In this document: positions 17,616 to 26,808 of the stretch, in pieces
Numbering within the stretch: position 1 is the stretch's first letter
Layout of the letters: each line of letters begins with the position of its first letter
Source: Mycolicibacterium stellerae
Lineage (GTDB): Bacteria; Actinomycetota; Actinomycetes; Mycobacteriales; Mycobacteriaceae
Assembly (NCBI RefSeq): GCF_003719305.1
Contig: NZ_RARC01000013.1
Span: 62,001-126,000 of the forward strand
DNA length: 64,000 bases
Direction of reading: 5' to 3'
The notes under the pieces: model-generated
Told to the model about the DNA's origin: nothing
Seen by the model: only the letters and a program-made list of their open reading frames with translations
Database searches by the model: none
Made by a program: the position numbers and the translations under genes

Positions 17616-18500
17616 TCACCTGATGGAGGCGACGAGATCAGCGGACATCTTGGCCACTTGTGGTCCCCAACTAGACCAGTCGTGCTGGCCGCCAACGGGG
17701 ATGTCGAAATGACCGTTGGTACCGCCGACCGACCGGAAGTGGGTAAAGAAGCTTCGGTTGCTGCCCTGCGCCTGATCGCAATGGTCGATCATCGCGGCCG
17801 GGTCACTGCACGTCAGGGTGCCGGGGCTGAACACCCAGAGCCGAGTGTTGTTGTTCACCAACAGCCCCACGTGCACGTCGGGGTCGTGCCACTTCCAGCG
17901 ACCCAACTGGGCCGCACCCCACATCGCACGCGTGTCCACTCCACCGAACCGAGCCATGCCCTCGGTGATCGCACCATTGAAAGTCGTGGCCGACGGGGTC
18001 AGGAACCCCGACATCGATCCGGCGTACCGGAATCGGTCGGGGTGAAACGCCGCCATCATCAGTGCGCCGGTGCCCCCCTGGGCCGCGCCGACGATCCCGT
18101 GCCCGCCTGGCGCCAGCCCCTTGTTCGCGGAGAGCCAGTCGGGCAGTTCGCTGGACAAAAACGTCTCCCACTGGCGACTACCGTCCATTTCCCAGTCGGT
18201 GTACATGCTCCAGGCGCCGCTCGCAGGCGCGACCACCGAGATGCCCTGCCCCGAAAGGGTTTCCATGGCCTTGCCCGCCGTCACCCAATTGCTGACATCG
18301 GGTGCTGCATTGAAGGCATCCAGAAGATAAACCGCATGTGGTCCGCCGGCCTGGAACGCCACCGGAATGTCGCGACCCATGGCCGCCGAAGGGACCATCA
18401 GGTACTCGACGGCGGCTGCCTTCGCGACAGCGCTTTGCCAGAAGCAGACGGCGAACACGCAGGCCAACGCGACGCGCAGGAAGATGATGCTGACTTTCAC
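17616..18500 (-). CDS. MPT51/FbpD-like antigen 85 paralogue without catalytic serine
   Basis: A 294-residue exported alpha/beta-hydrolase-fold protein. The signal segment is IIFLRVALACVFAVCFWQSA. In place of the antigen 85 nucleophile motif it has GAAQGG at 138-143, with Ala140 where mycolyltransferases have Ser. It also has FHPDRFRYAGSMSGFL and GRWKWHDP as in MPT51. MPT51 is a secreted non-enzymatic relative that binds fibronectin or carbohydrate. The GTG has a strong GGGAGGA site. Its place after an mce cluster is unusual; a lipid- or wall-binding helper for uptake is a guess. Confidence 0.88.
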   Translation of the reverse strand: MKVSIIFLRVALACVFAVCFWQSAVAKAAAVEYLMVPSAAMGRDIPVAFQAGGPHAVYLLDAFNAAPDVSNWVTAGKAMETLSGQGISVVAPASGAWSMYTDWEMDGSRQWETFLSSELPDWLSANKGLAPGGHGIVGAAQGGTGALMMAAFHPDRFRYAGSMSGFLTPSATTFNGAITEGMARFGGVDTRAMWGAAQLGRWKWHDPDVHVGLLVNNNTRLWVFSPGTLTCSDPAAMIDHCDQAQGSNRSFFTHFRSVGGTNGHFDIPVGGQHDWSSWGPQVAKMSADLVASIR

Positions 18501-18606
18501 GGTGTCCTCCCGATGTGACCTTCGCGTGGATACGTCAGGGTTCAGATGCGGCCGAAGCTGCGGTGTGGTCATGGTCGTCGACGAATACGTCGCCTGCGCT
18601 TGGTTG

Positions 18607-19158
18607 TCACGCCGCGTCCGGTCGACCGTAGAGCGCCACGACCACAGTCCGATCGAGTGAGTTCTCCGACCACACGCCGATCTCGGAGTGACCGCAATCC
18701 TGCATGATGGCCAGGTAGGCCGGGTTGTAGTACCACTGGTTGAGCAGTTCGATACCGCTCATAGCCAGGGCGGGGTTGATGCCAACCGTCTCGGCGACGT
18801 CACCTCTGAAACCGGTTGCCGCGGCACGACTCTGGGCCGTCGAGCCGTCGGACCCCAGGTCGCCGTCGAGCGCACGATTGGTGAGTACGTCCGCGGCGTG
18901 CCATTGCGCAGCGAGCTGCAGCTGCGGGCTGACGTGAAGGCGATTCGTACAACCCGCCTGATGCTGCAGGACATAGACGGCCTCGACCACGCTGGCGTTG
19001 AAACGCTTGTTGTCCGCGTGCGCAATCGGGGTCGAAGCCAGAACGGTTCCAATCGTCAGCAGCAATGCTGCGGGCACAATCCGCTTCATCGCAGCGCCGA
19101 AGATCGCCCACCGCTTGCGCGGGACCGGTGGCGGCGTCTGGTAGCTGGATCTGATCAT
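18607..19158 (-). CDS. Exported CAP-domain protein, Mce-associated
   Basis: A 183-residue protein with signal peptide MKRIVPAALLLTIGTVLAS ending in AHA, then a CAP/SCP-like domain (VVEAVYVLQHQAGCTNRLHVSP, QLAAQWHAADVL, a C-terminal GHSEIGV segment). Two cysteines (in AGCTN and QDCGH) may bridge. CAP proteins of this sort occur downstream of mycobacterial mce genes; their role is unknown. The ATG at 19158 overlaps the upstream stop (ATGA); translation from the internal ATG at the signal peptide is also possible. Confidence 0.8.
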   Translation of the reverse strand: MIRSSYQTPPPVPRKRWAIFGAAMKRIVPAALLLTIGTVLASTPIAHADNKRFNASVVEAVYVLQHQAGCTNRLHVSPQLQLAAQWHAADVLTNRALDGDLGSDGSTAQSRAAATGFRGDVAETVGINPALAMSGIELLNQWYYNPAYLAIMQDCGHSEIGVWSENSLDRTVVVALYGRPDAA

Positions 19159-19829
19159 TTGGGGTTGAACCCCGAGATGAGCCAGCGCGAGTCGCGGTGA
19201 TCGAGGGCGACTTCGACGACCGAGGCAGTACTGGTCGGAGCATCCTGTCCCGTGGTGACGGCCTGGTTGATGAACAGCAGCACGACTGCGTGATTCGCGG
19301 TCGCCGATGCCGAGGCCGCCTCGGCCACAGTCGCCGTCGCGGAGATCATGCGCTGTTTTGCCCCGGGGATCACGACATCCCGGGTCAGGGACGTGTATTC
19401 GTCGCGAAAACCTCCGGTCAGGCGGTCGCGTGCGGCGCTCAACGACTTCTCCGCGGTGTCCGGGGTGTACGAAAGCATTGCCACGGCGCCGTCTTTGGCG
19501 GCTTGCACAGACTCTGCAGCGGCTCGTTCGTCGGCCTTGGCCCTGTCGACGGTGTATTTGAGGTAACCGACACCGAGCGCCATCAGCAGCACGATGGCAG
19601 GCACGACGTAGAAGCCGAGGGTCGCCGCCCATCGCCGCGGCGGGCGGCCGTCGTGTGCCAGGCCGTCCTCTTCTAGAGAAGAGTGCGTTCGCCTTCGCAA
19701 CCGTAGAGTGCGGGCCCGCCGCACGGGTTTCGGAGCGTCTGTCGGAGCAGACGCCTCGACACTGTCGGCGCCGTCTGCCGGCTCGTCGGCCGCGTCGAGG
19801 TCGACCTCAACAACTTCGACTTTGCTCAT
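19155..19829 (-). CDS. Mce-associated membrane protein
   Basis: A 224-residue protein with an acidic cytoplasmic N-terminus (about 70 residues rich in Asp, Glu and Ala), one transmembrane helix (LGFYVVPAIVLLMALGVGYL, near 80-100) and an extracytoplasmic NTF2-like domain. This is the standard layout of Mce-associated (Mas) proteins, thought to stabilise or assemble the Mce transporter. The start overlaps the preceding gene by ATGA. It is paralogous to the gene just upstream. Confidence 0.85.
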   Translation of the reverse strand: MSKVEVVEVDLDAADEPADGADSVEASAPTDAPKPVRRARTLRLRRRTHSSLEEDGLAHDGRPPRRWAATLGFYVVPAIVLLMALGVGYLKYTVDRAKADERAAAESVQAAKDGAVAMLSYTPDTAEKSLSAARDRLTGGFRDEYTSLTRDVVIPGAKQRMISATATVAEAASASATANHAVVLLFINQAVTTGQDAPTSTASVVEVALDHRDSRWLISGFNPK

Positions 19830-20488
19830 GGGACGAACTCCACGTCGGACACTTTCACGGCGTCTCCCATTTTCTTGACGGTGAGTTGCATCCGCCAAGA
19901 TCTCGGAGGTTGTTGCGGGGCGACGGCATTGGTGATGTTGACCTTGACTGCGACCAGTACCTGAGCTGTGTCTGCGGAGGCGGATTGCACGCCGGACGAG
20001 AGCACGGTCCCCGTCGAGGTCGACTGAGACTGCTTGACCACGTCGATGAACGGACCTGATCTCTTGGAGAAGTCGTCGTAGAAGGAACCCGTTGCGGTGT
20101 CGAGGATGCGCTGCACATCAGCGTCCGCGTGCTGCCAGTCGATTGTCGTGAGGTTCACCGCGCCTTGGCGGGCTGCCTGCAGGAACGCCGCACGCCCCGA
20201 ATCTATCTGGTGGTAGTGATTGCTCTGCACGCCCAGCCATCCGCCGACCGCGCCCAGCGCGGTGACCATCGCGGCCCCTAAGAGGAGGGCAATACGGTGC
20301 GGCGGCCGCCGTCGAGCGGAAGCCACTGGGGCGGAGGGTGGCTCGCCATCAGGCGTGGGAACTGTGTCGATTCTCTCCGCCTCGAGTTCATCGTGAGGTC
20401 CATCGACGTCGGAAACGACGGCGCTATCGTCCTCCTCGGCGAGGTCGTTGTGTAAACCGCGTATCGCCGTTGCGGAGGCGCGTCTCAT
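19826..20488 (-). CDS. Mce-associated membrane protein
   Basis: A 220-residue Mas protein: acidic N-terminus, one membrane helix (IALLLGAAMVTALGAVGGWLG, near 68-88) and a C-terminal domain with the DTATGSFYDDF segment typical of the family. Its start overlaps the mceF stop (ATGA) and its stop overlaps the next Mas gene, so it is part of one tightly coupled operon. It is probably an accessory subunit of the lipid importer. Confidence 0.85.
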   Translation of the reverse strand: MRRASATAIRGLHNDLAEEDDSAVVSDVDGPHDELEAERIDTVPTPDGEPPSAPVASARRRPPHRIALLLGAAMVTALGAVGGWLGVQSNHYHQIDSGRAAFLQAARQGAVNLTTIDWQHADADVQRILDTATGSFYDDFSKRSGPFIDVVKQSQSTSTGTVLSSGVQSASADTAQVLVAVKVNITNAVAPQQPPRSWRMQLTVKKMGDAVKVSDVEFVP

Positions 20489-21909
20489 CGGTCATTTCCT
20501 TTCGGCACCAACATGTCTTGCCATGTCGGATTCGCCGGGGCGGATTGGGACAGATCGGACTGGGTGTACTGCTGTCCGTCTGGGCCGAAGTACTTGCCCG
20601 TTGCGGGATCGTAGGTTGCGGCAGCCACCGGCACAGGAGGCTGGGGTGGAGGTTCGGGTATCGGCTGGCCGGTTAGCGTCGCATTGGCATCGCCCTTCCA
20701 GTTGTAGCCGTCATTGAGCGGGACATACGTCCTGTCGCTCTCGCACTCCTTGACAGTCGCCGCGCGTTTGCCCGGTCGGGTTTCGCACGGAATGTTGCGT
20801 GCACCACGGACGTTGAATGGAGAGTCCTGGGGCACCCGGCAGTACATGTCGCCTGCCGGGCGGGTGGGGTAATCGACTTCGCTGGCAGATCGCGCCTGAT
20901 TGGGCGGCAGGAAGCCGGTGGTGCACGGCGGCGGAAGGTTAATGTTGGCATTCAACGACAGGTTGATTCCCGGATACTTGCCGTACCGGTCCGGCAGTTC
21001 GGCCGACTGCACTCCCGCGGTGACCTGTGGCGCCAACACGAGTATTTGTTCGATATTGGCTTGGTAGACCACTGCGACGTCGGCCAAGCTTGCCATGTTG
21101 GCCGCCAAGATCGGCAGTGTCGGGTTGAGTCGGTCGAACAGCGCGCGCGTCTGGTCGAAGGCATCGGGCCCGTTGTTCAAAACTCCGGCGAAAGCTCCGT
21201 TCTGCGCTTCCAGGTCGCTGGTGATCTGCGCGAGGTTGGCCGCCCAAGCCTGGATTGAGTCTGCGGTGTCGATCTGGCTGTCCATGACCGGCTTGCTGTC
21301 GTCTATCAGGGTGGTGATGGAGTCCAGATTCTTGCGTGCGTCAGCGGTCAAGGCAGTCGTACCCGATATGAGGCGCGACAGTTCGGGTCCCAGACCGCCT
21401 ATTGCGGTGAATGATTCGTCGATCGCGGTGCGGAGATTGTCGTTCGGTATCGCAGTCAGGCCGGCGTTGGTGATGGTGAGCAACTTGTTGACGTCGGGCG
21501 GGATGCTGGTGCGGGCGGCGGGAATCACGTCACCGTTCTTCAGCGACGGGCCCTTGCCACTCCTTGGGACCAGTTCGATGAATTGCTCGCCGATGGCCGA
21601 TTGGCTGTGCACCCGCGCGTCGAGGTCGGCCGGGATGTGCGCATCTGAATTGATCGACAGTTGGGCTGTCACGCCCGCGTCCGACAACGCAACGCTGTCG
21701 ACCCTGCCGACTTCCACCCCACGGTAGGTGACGTTGCTGTTGACGTAGAGCCCTGCCGAGTTGGGCAGTTCGACGTCGACGCGGTAGTGCCCGCCTCCCC
21801 ACAGCAACCTGGGTACATCGAGGTAGCTGAACACCATGAATGCGCCACCGACGAGTGTGATGACACAGAAGATCGCCAGCTGCAGGCGAACTCGGCGAGT
21901 CAGATGCAT
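20485..21909 (-). CDS. mceF: MceF-type MlaD/Mce substrate-binding protein
   Basis: A 474-residue Mce protein: N-terminal membrane helix (LAIFCVITLVGGAFMVFSYL), the MlaD/Mce domain (YRVDVELPNSAGLYVNSNVTY, then RGVEVGRVDSV), the helical needle region (many Asn/Asp/Ala heptads) and a C-terminal Pro-rich tail ending in a QYTQSDLSQ region. It is sixth of six in the operon, as in known mce loci, with a 2-base gap after mceE. Mce proteins form a periplasm-spanning tunnel for lipid import. Confidence 0.93.
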   Translation of the reverse strand: MHLTRRVRLQLAIFCVITLVGGAFMVFSYLDVPRLLWGGGHYRVDVELPNSAGLYVNSNVTYRGVEVGRVDSVALSDAGVTAQLSINSDAHIPADLDARVHSQSAIGEQFIELVPRSGKGPSLKNGDVIPAARTSIPPDVNKLLTITNAGLTAIPNDNLRTAIDESFTAIGGLGPELSRLISGTTALTADARKNLDSITTLIDDSKPVMDSQIDTADSIQAWAANLAQITSDLEAQNGAFAGVLNNGPDAFDQTRALFDRLNPTLPILAANMASLADVAVVYQANIEQILVLAPQVTAGVQSAELPDRYGKYPGINLSLNANINLPPPCTTGFLPPNQARSASEVDYPTRPAGDMYCRVPQDSPFNVRGARNIPCETRPGKRAATVKECESDRTYVPLNDGYNWKGDANATLTGQPIPEPPPQPPVPVAAATYDPATGKYFGPDGQQYTQSDLSQSAPANPTWQDMLVPKGNDR

Positions 21910-21911
21910 GC

Positions 21912-23045
21912 TTACGGTCCTTGGTCCAGACGGTAGGGGGCCACAAGCGGGTTGCCGCCCGTGTAGGGGCTTGGGATGACGCCAATGGTCCGACCCCACT
22001 GCATCTCCAGCTCGGTCAGGTCTCCCTCGAATCGGGTACCGACGAAGAAGGATGAGTCGATTCTGCTCAACGTGAGATCGAGAATCAGGCTGACGTTGAG
22101 GTAGTCGCCCCGCTGCGCCTTGGCGATCATGTCCTTCGGGAAGGGGTAGGTGACGAAGAAGCCCAAGGATCTCGTGAGCGCGGGCCCGGAGTTCGCCAGC
22201 GACTCCAGGACCGGTCCCAGGTCCCGGAGTTCGGTCACCAGGGCGTCCTTGGTCTGATTGACCGAGTCAGCGGTCAAAGCACTGAACTTGCCCAGCTGGT
22301 CGACTGCCTCGATCAATTGATCGCGCTGGCCGTTGAGGACCGCCAGCGCCCGCGGAATGGTGTCGAAGGCCTTGTCCACCACCGGTTTCTGGTCGGCGAA
22401 CTGCTTCACGAGCCTGTTCAGACTGTCGGTGGCGGCGATGATCTGGTCGGTTTGATCTTTTACGTGCCCGATGAACTGTTCCAGCTGTGCCATCAGGCTG
22501 CGAAGTTGGTCTTCGCGGCCACCGAACGCCGTCGACAGCGCTTTGGTGATGTCTTGGAGCTGGCCCACGCCGCCGCCGTTGAGGAGCATCGACACCGCGG
22601 CCAGTGTCTGCTCGGTCGAGGGGTAGGCGCGCCCCGCCGACAGCGGAATCAGCGACCCTTGGTGCAACCTACCTTCAGGAGGGGCATCGGTGGGCGGAGT
22701 GAGTTCGACGTGCAGCGAGCCCAGCAGGCTGGTCTGGCCGAGCGTTGCAACGGAATTGGCCGGCAGGTTGACGCTCTTGTCGAGTGACATCGTGACCAGC
22801 GCGTGCCAGTCTTGGCGTTCGATCTTGGTGATCGTTCCCACGTTGACGTCACCCACCCGAACCCGGGAGTTCTGCTGGATATTGGTGATGTCAGGCATCT
22901 GCGCCTGGATGGTGAACGACCCGTCGCCTGTCCCCTGGGTGCCCGGCATGGGAAGTGAATTCAGTCCGCGCCAGCCACATCCCGACATCGTGGTGGCAAC
23001 GATTGCGGTCGCCGCGATGGAGATTGCCCGTTGGAAGCCTTTCAT
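21912..23045 (-). CDS. mceE: MceE-type lipoprotein (LprK-like)
   Basis: A 377-residue Mce protein with a lipoprotein-type N-terminus: basic residues, hydrophobic core (IAATAIVATT) and Cys23 in MSGC. The Mce domain has GDGSFTIQAQMPD, then SRVRVGDVNVGTI and LLGSLHVELTPP. The fifth mce gene is the lipoprotein in mycobacterial loci, which fixes the order here. It is coupled to mceD through ATGA. Confidence 0.93.
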   Translation of the reverse strand: MKGFQRAISIAATAIVATTMSGCGWRGLNSLPMPGTQGTGDGSFTIQAQMPDITNIQQNSRVRVGDVNVGTITKIERQDWHALVTMSLDKSVNLPANSVATLGQTSLLGSLHVELTPPTDAPPEGRLHQGSLIPLSAGRAYPSTEQTLAAVSMLLNGGGVGQLQDITKALSTAFGGREDQLRSLMAQLEQFIGHVKDQTDQIIAATDSLNRLVKQFADQKPVVDKAFDTIPRALAVLNGQRDQLIEAVDQLGKFSALTADSVNQTKDALVTELRDLGPVLESLANSGPALTRSLGFFVTYPFPKDMIAKAQRGDYLNVSLILDLTLSRIDSSFFVGTRFEGDLTELEMQWGRTIGVIPSPYTGGNPLVAPYRLDQGP

Positions 23046-24382
23046 GGCTGCCCTTCCGCTTGCGGCGGTGCCATCAAACCCAGCAGACCGTTGTTGGGAT
23101 CCGTCGGCGTCGCGACCGGTGCCGGCGCCGGGTCCGTTGGCGCTTCGGCAGGCAGAGGGGGGAGGGCCTCGGCGGGTGCTTGCGGACCGTTCGCGTGCGG
23201 CTGCGGTGGTACGAAGTCAGGGCGCAATCTGTCCTCGCTGTAGGTGATCTCATTGGGTCGCGTGGTCGCACCGACGAATGGGTTCATGCCGATCGGGGGG
23301 AAGTTGTACTGCCGGTTCTTCACGATCGGCGCCAGGTACTGCACGCAGAGCTTCGCCGACTGTTCGGAGTTCAGGCGCGATGCCGCCTGAATGCCGCCAC
23401 ACAGGAACGTGATCGGGTCGGAGAAGTTGTTGATCACCGGGATGCCGGTGAGGGCGCCCTGAGCAGGCTGGTAGAGGTTGGCCGCATTGGACAGCGTCGT
23501 GGGCCCGAGGTGCAGCGACTGCTTGATGTCGTCGATGCTGTCGTTCAGCGCCTGAGACACCGACGTCAACTTGTCGGCCGTGGTGCCGACTGTCTCGCGA
23601 TTCTCGGCGATGAAGGTCCGCATTTCGATGAACGCCCCATCGAGATCCTTGACTGCATTGGCGACCTCGCCTTGATTGTTGTTCAGCAGGTGCGTGACTT
23701 CGGCGAAGTTGACGTTGAGCTGGCGCAGCAGGTCGGTGCTGTCGCGCAGCGCTGAGACCAGCGTGGCGAGATTCTTCACCGAGGTGAAGGTGTCGTCGCT
23801 GTGGTCGGCGACCGCCGAAACCGCCTGTGAGAGCTTGATCAGCGAGTTCCGGATCTCGGCACCCTGCCCGCGCAGATTGTCGGCGGTGGTGTTGATCAGA
23901 GACCCGAGGGTGCTCACGCCTTCCGGCTCGGTGGGCTGCAGTGTCTCGGCGAGCTTCTGCAGCTGCGTGCGGAAGTCGTCCCACTCCATCGGGACCGCGG
24001 TGCGGTCCGTACCGATCACGGTTCCCGTCGCCATGGTCGGACCGCCCTGGTAGGGCGGCGTCAACTGGATGGCGCGCGCCGTGATGAGCGTCGGCGACAG
24101 GATGACGACCTTGGCGTCGGCGGGCACGGGGTGCCGTGTGTCGAACCAGAAGGAGATCTTCACTTTGTCGGGTTGGGCTTCGATCGTCTCGATCTTGCCG
24201 ACGTTGACGCCTCTGATGCGTACGTCGTCTCCGGCGAACACACCGTTGCTGTTCTCGAAATACGCGACAACGTGCACTCGATGGGCCACCCGGGACAGGT
24301 GCACGAGCGCCGCGGCGGCGCAAGTGATGACGAGGACCAGCGCGGCCACCAGTCCGATGCGCAATGCGCGGGAGCGAGTCAT
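23042..24382 (-). CDS. mceD: MceD-type substrate-binding protein
   Basis: A 446-residue Mce protein with an N-terminal helix (LVAALVLVITCAAAALVHL), a Mce domain (VVAYFENSNGVFAGDDVRIRG, VNVGKIETI), a long alpha-helical section and a Pro/Ala-rich C-terminus (PAPAPVATPTDP). Fourth gene of the cluster; start and stop overlap its neighbours by four bases. It is part of the predicted hexameric import tunnel. Confidence 0.93.
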   Translation of the reverse strand: MTRSRALRIGLVAALVLVITCAAAALVHLSRVAHRVHVVAYFENSNGVFAGDDVRIRGVNVGKIETIEAQPDKVKISFWFDTRHPVPADAKVVILSPTLITARAIQLTPPYQGGPTMATGTVIGTDRTAVPMEWDDFRTQLQKLAETLQPTEPEGVSTLGSLINTTADNLRGQGAEIRNSLIKLSQAVSAVADHSDDTFTSVKNLATLVSALRDSTDLLRQLNVNFAEVTHLLNNNQGEVANAVKDLDGAFIEMRTFIAENRETVGTTADKLTSVSQALNDSIDDIKQSLHLGPTTLSNAANLYQPAQGALTGIPVINNFSDPITFLCGGIQAASRLNSEQSAKLCVQYLAPIVKNRQYNFPPIGMNPFVGATTRPNEITYSEDRLRPDFVPPQPHANGPQAPAEALPPLPAEAPTDPAPAPVATPTDPNNGLLGLMAPPQAEGQP

Positions 24383-25737
24383 TGTGCAGCGTCCTGGATC
24401 GATGGAGTCGCTTGGGGCTCACCCGGTGCCGGTTGGAAGACCGGCATGGGCTCGGGTTGAGCCGGGGCGTCCTGCCCGGCCGGAAGGGCAGGCGGACCAG
24501 GCGGCGGCCCACCGGGCAACGGAGCGAGCCCCGGGTCTCGGTACGGATAGCAGCCGGTCGGGCCGGGCAGCGGCACACCGGGCGGCCCGCACCCTGGGTC
24601 ACCCGGGTTACCGGTGATGGCATCTGGGATGGTCAGGCGCGGCTCACCACCTTGGCCCGTCCGTGGGTAGGGCACCGGCAGCGCCGGCGTGCCCGGCTGG
24701 CCGACCTGTGGGTCGGTCCGCTGGGACGGCAACAGCACGTGGGGATCAAGGCCGAGGTCGGAGAACGCCGCATCGACGAACGGTTGAGTGAACTGTCCGG
24801 GCAGCAGGTTCACGATGTAGGCCTTGAAGAACGGGCCCGACGAAATCGCTTCTCCCAAGGACAGTGCATAACTGTTGAGACCCTTGATGGACGCCTGGAT
24901 GTCGGCCTTGCGGTTGTCAAGGATCGTCAGGACGCCGTTGAGCTTGTCGAGCGCCGGCTTGAGCGTGGACCGGTTGTCCTTGACGAACCCGCTGAACTGC
25001 TGCGACAACGCCGACAAGTTGTCAGAGATCTCGTCGAGAGCGGCGCTCTGACTTCGCAGGCTGACCAGCAGCGCGTTGCTGTCCCTGATCAGTTGGACGA
25101 TGTTGTCGGTTCGGTCCGCCAGCACGGTGGTCGCCTTGCGTGCGTTGGCCAGCAGATTGCGCAGCTCCTCGTCACGTTGGGCCAACGTGTCGGAAAACCG
25201 CCCGACACCGGCCACCGCGACCTTCAACTCTGGTGGCGTGTCCTGCAGCGTTTGCGACAGCGTCTGCAACGACTGCGACAGCTGGTCGGTGTCCAGCCCG
25301 CTGATGGTGGCGGTGAGATCACCGATTGCGTCCGAAAGTTGGTACGGCGACTTGGTCCGGGTGAGCGGGATCGTCTCGGAGAGCCGTCCTGCACCGCGCG
25401 GCGTGACGTCGAGCACCTTATTGCCGAGCAGCGCGATGGTCTTGATCTCCGCTTCGGTCTCTGTGCCGAGCCGGATGTCGTCGTGCACGCTGAAACGCAC
25501 CAGGACCCCATGGGAGTCCAACGTGATGCTGTCGATGCGGCCGGCGTCGAACCCCAGGACCTGCACCGGCGCGCCGGTGGTCAGCCCGCCGGATTCCTCG
25601 AAGTACGCCGAGTAGTCGGAGTCGGTGAACAGCGACGACAGGCGCGCGTAGTTGAGCGTGCCGACGGTGATCGCGGCGATCACCGCGACCGCGACCAGGC
25701 AGATGACGACGGGATTTCGTTCGCGGAATGGCTTCAT
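24379..25737 (-). CDS. mceC: MceC-type substrate-binding protein
   Basis: A 452-residue Mce protein with membrane helix VICLVAVAVIAAITVGTL, Mce domain (YSAYFEESGGLTTGAPVQV, FDAGRIDSITL), helical region and a very Pro/Gly-rich C-terminal 110 residues, a common trait of mceC/D products. The ATG overlaps the mceB stop (ATGA); a longer in-frame extension lies inside mceB and is rejected. Confidence 0.92.
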   Translation of the reverse strand: MKPFRERNPVVICLVAVAVIAAITVGTLNYARLSSLFTDSDYSAYFEESGGLTTGAPVQVLGFDAGRIDSITLDSHGVLVRFSVHDDIRLGTETEAEIKTIALLGNKVLDVTPRGAGRLSETIPLTRTKSPYQLSDAIGDLTATISGLDTDQLSQSLQTLSQTLQDTPPELKVAVAGVGRFSDTLAQRDEELRNLLANARKATTVLADRTDNIVQLIRDSNALLVSLRSQSAALDEISDNLSALSQQFSGFVKDNRSTLKPALDKLNGVLTILDNRKADIQASIKGLNSYALSLGEAISSGPFFKAYIVNLLPGQFTQPFVDAAFSDLGLDPHVLLPSQRTDPQVGQPGTPALPVPYPRTGQGGEPRLTIPDAITGNPGDPGCGPPGVPLPGPTGCYPYRDPGLAPLPGGPPPGPPALPAGQDAPAQPEPMPVFQPAPGEPQATPSIQDAAQ

Positions 25738-26762
25738 TTGGGTGTGCACCTGCCCGAATCCTGGCCGGCGGCCTTGATGTAGACGGGCTGGCCGCCCTGC
25801 CCGTTGACCTTGAGGAACAGATCGCACATGTAAAAACTGAAGAAGTCGCCGGTGAGCGCCTGCCGTCCGACCATGCGGTAGGCGTCGGGCAGCGTCTTGA
25901 GGAAGTCGTTGAAGTAGTCGTGATCAACGAGCACTTGTGCTGCGGCACGGTCGGTTTGGTGAACCACCGACTGTATGGCCGGCCGTGACTGAGACAGCAG
26001 GTCACTGATCGACGCCGAAGCTGCATTGGCGTACGCCACCGAGTTCGTGAGGTCTTCCTTTCTTCCCTCGAGCCCGTGGATGAGTTCGGCCAGCGAGTCG
26101 ACCGCCGTGCCCAACTGCTCACTGTGGTCGCCGAGCGAGCCCAGCAGGGTGTTGAGGTTGACCACCACCTGGCCGATGAGATCGTCACGGTCGGCGAGGG
26201 TGTTGGTCAGCGTTGCGGTCTGCGCCAGGATCGATCCGATGGTCGGGCCCTGCCCCTGGAAGGCGGCGATCAGTTGGCCGCTCAGCGCATTCACCTGACC
26301 GGGATCCAACGCCCGAAAGAGTGGTCGGAACCCGCCGATCAGCGCATCGAGATCCAGTGCCGGACTGGTCCGGTCCAGGGGGATGGTGCCGCCGACCGGC
26401 AATTTGCGCGTGCTGCCTGCGCCTTCTTCCAGTGCCAGGAATCGCCCGCCGATGTTGTCGTCATAACGCACCACCGCCTTCGTTGCGTCGGTGAGCACCA
26501 CCGTGTCGTCCGTGCCGAACGTCACCTGGGCGGTCGCGTTATCCAAGATCTTGATCCCCTTGACCTGTCCGACCTCCACGCCGGCAATACGAACGAAATT
26601 CCCCTCCTTGAGACCACGGACGTTGGAAAAGATCGCGTTGTACGTCTTTTCGGACTGAAATCGAAGATCTCCGTATATCGCGACGAGGGCGAATGCGCCG
26701 AAAGCGCATATCACGACGAACACCCCAAGCCTGAGCAAGGTCGCGGAAAGGTTGCGGCGCAA
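25734..26762 (-). CDS. mceB: MceB-type substrate-binding protein
   Basis: About 342 residues with helix LGVFVVICAFGAFALVAIYG, Mce domain (YNAIFSNVRGLKEGNFVRIAG, VEVGQVKGI) and a helical C-terminal region ending near YMCDLFLKVNGQ. The start is not certain: the TTG at 26762 places the helix close to the N-terminus, as in relatives, and has AAGG upstream. A GTG at 26861 would overlap mceA and add a low-complexity stretch of prolines and arginines. Second mce gene of the operon. Confidence 0.9.
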   Translation of the reverse strand: MRRNLSATLLRLGVFVVICAFGAFALVAIYGDLRFQSEKTYNAIFSNVRGLKEGNFVRIAGVEVGQVKGIKILDNATAQVTFGTDDTVVLTDATKAVVRYDDNIGGRFLALEEGAGSTRKLPVGGTIPLDRTSPALDLDALIGGFRPLFRALDPGQVNALSGQLIAAFQGQGPTIGSILAQTATLTNTLADRDDLIGQVVVNLNTLLGSLGDHSEQLGTAVDSLAELIHGLEGRKEDLTNSVAYANAASASISDLLSQSRPAIQSVVHQTDRAAAQVLVDHDYFNDFLKTLPDAYRMVGRQALTGDFFSFYMCDLFLKVNGQGGQPVYIKAAGQDSGRCTPK

Positions 26763-26808
26763 CGGTTCACCTGCCTTCAGTTCGTTTCGGCTGCATGGGG
26801 CGTCGGCA

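Noticed and set aside
17616..18500. Active mycolyltransferase (antigen 85) call
   Set aside because: The nucleophile serine is replaced by alanine in GAAQGG, as in MPT51.
18607..19632. Long minus-strand frame running through the Mce-associated gene into the CAP gene
   Set aside because: The part above 19158 is a shadow of the Mas gene in another frame; only the CAP part has a signal peptide and family motifs.
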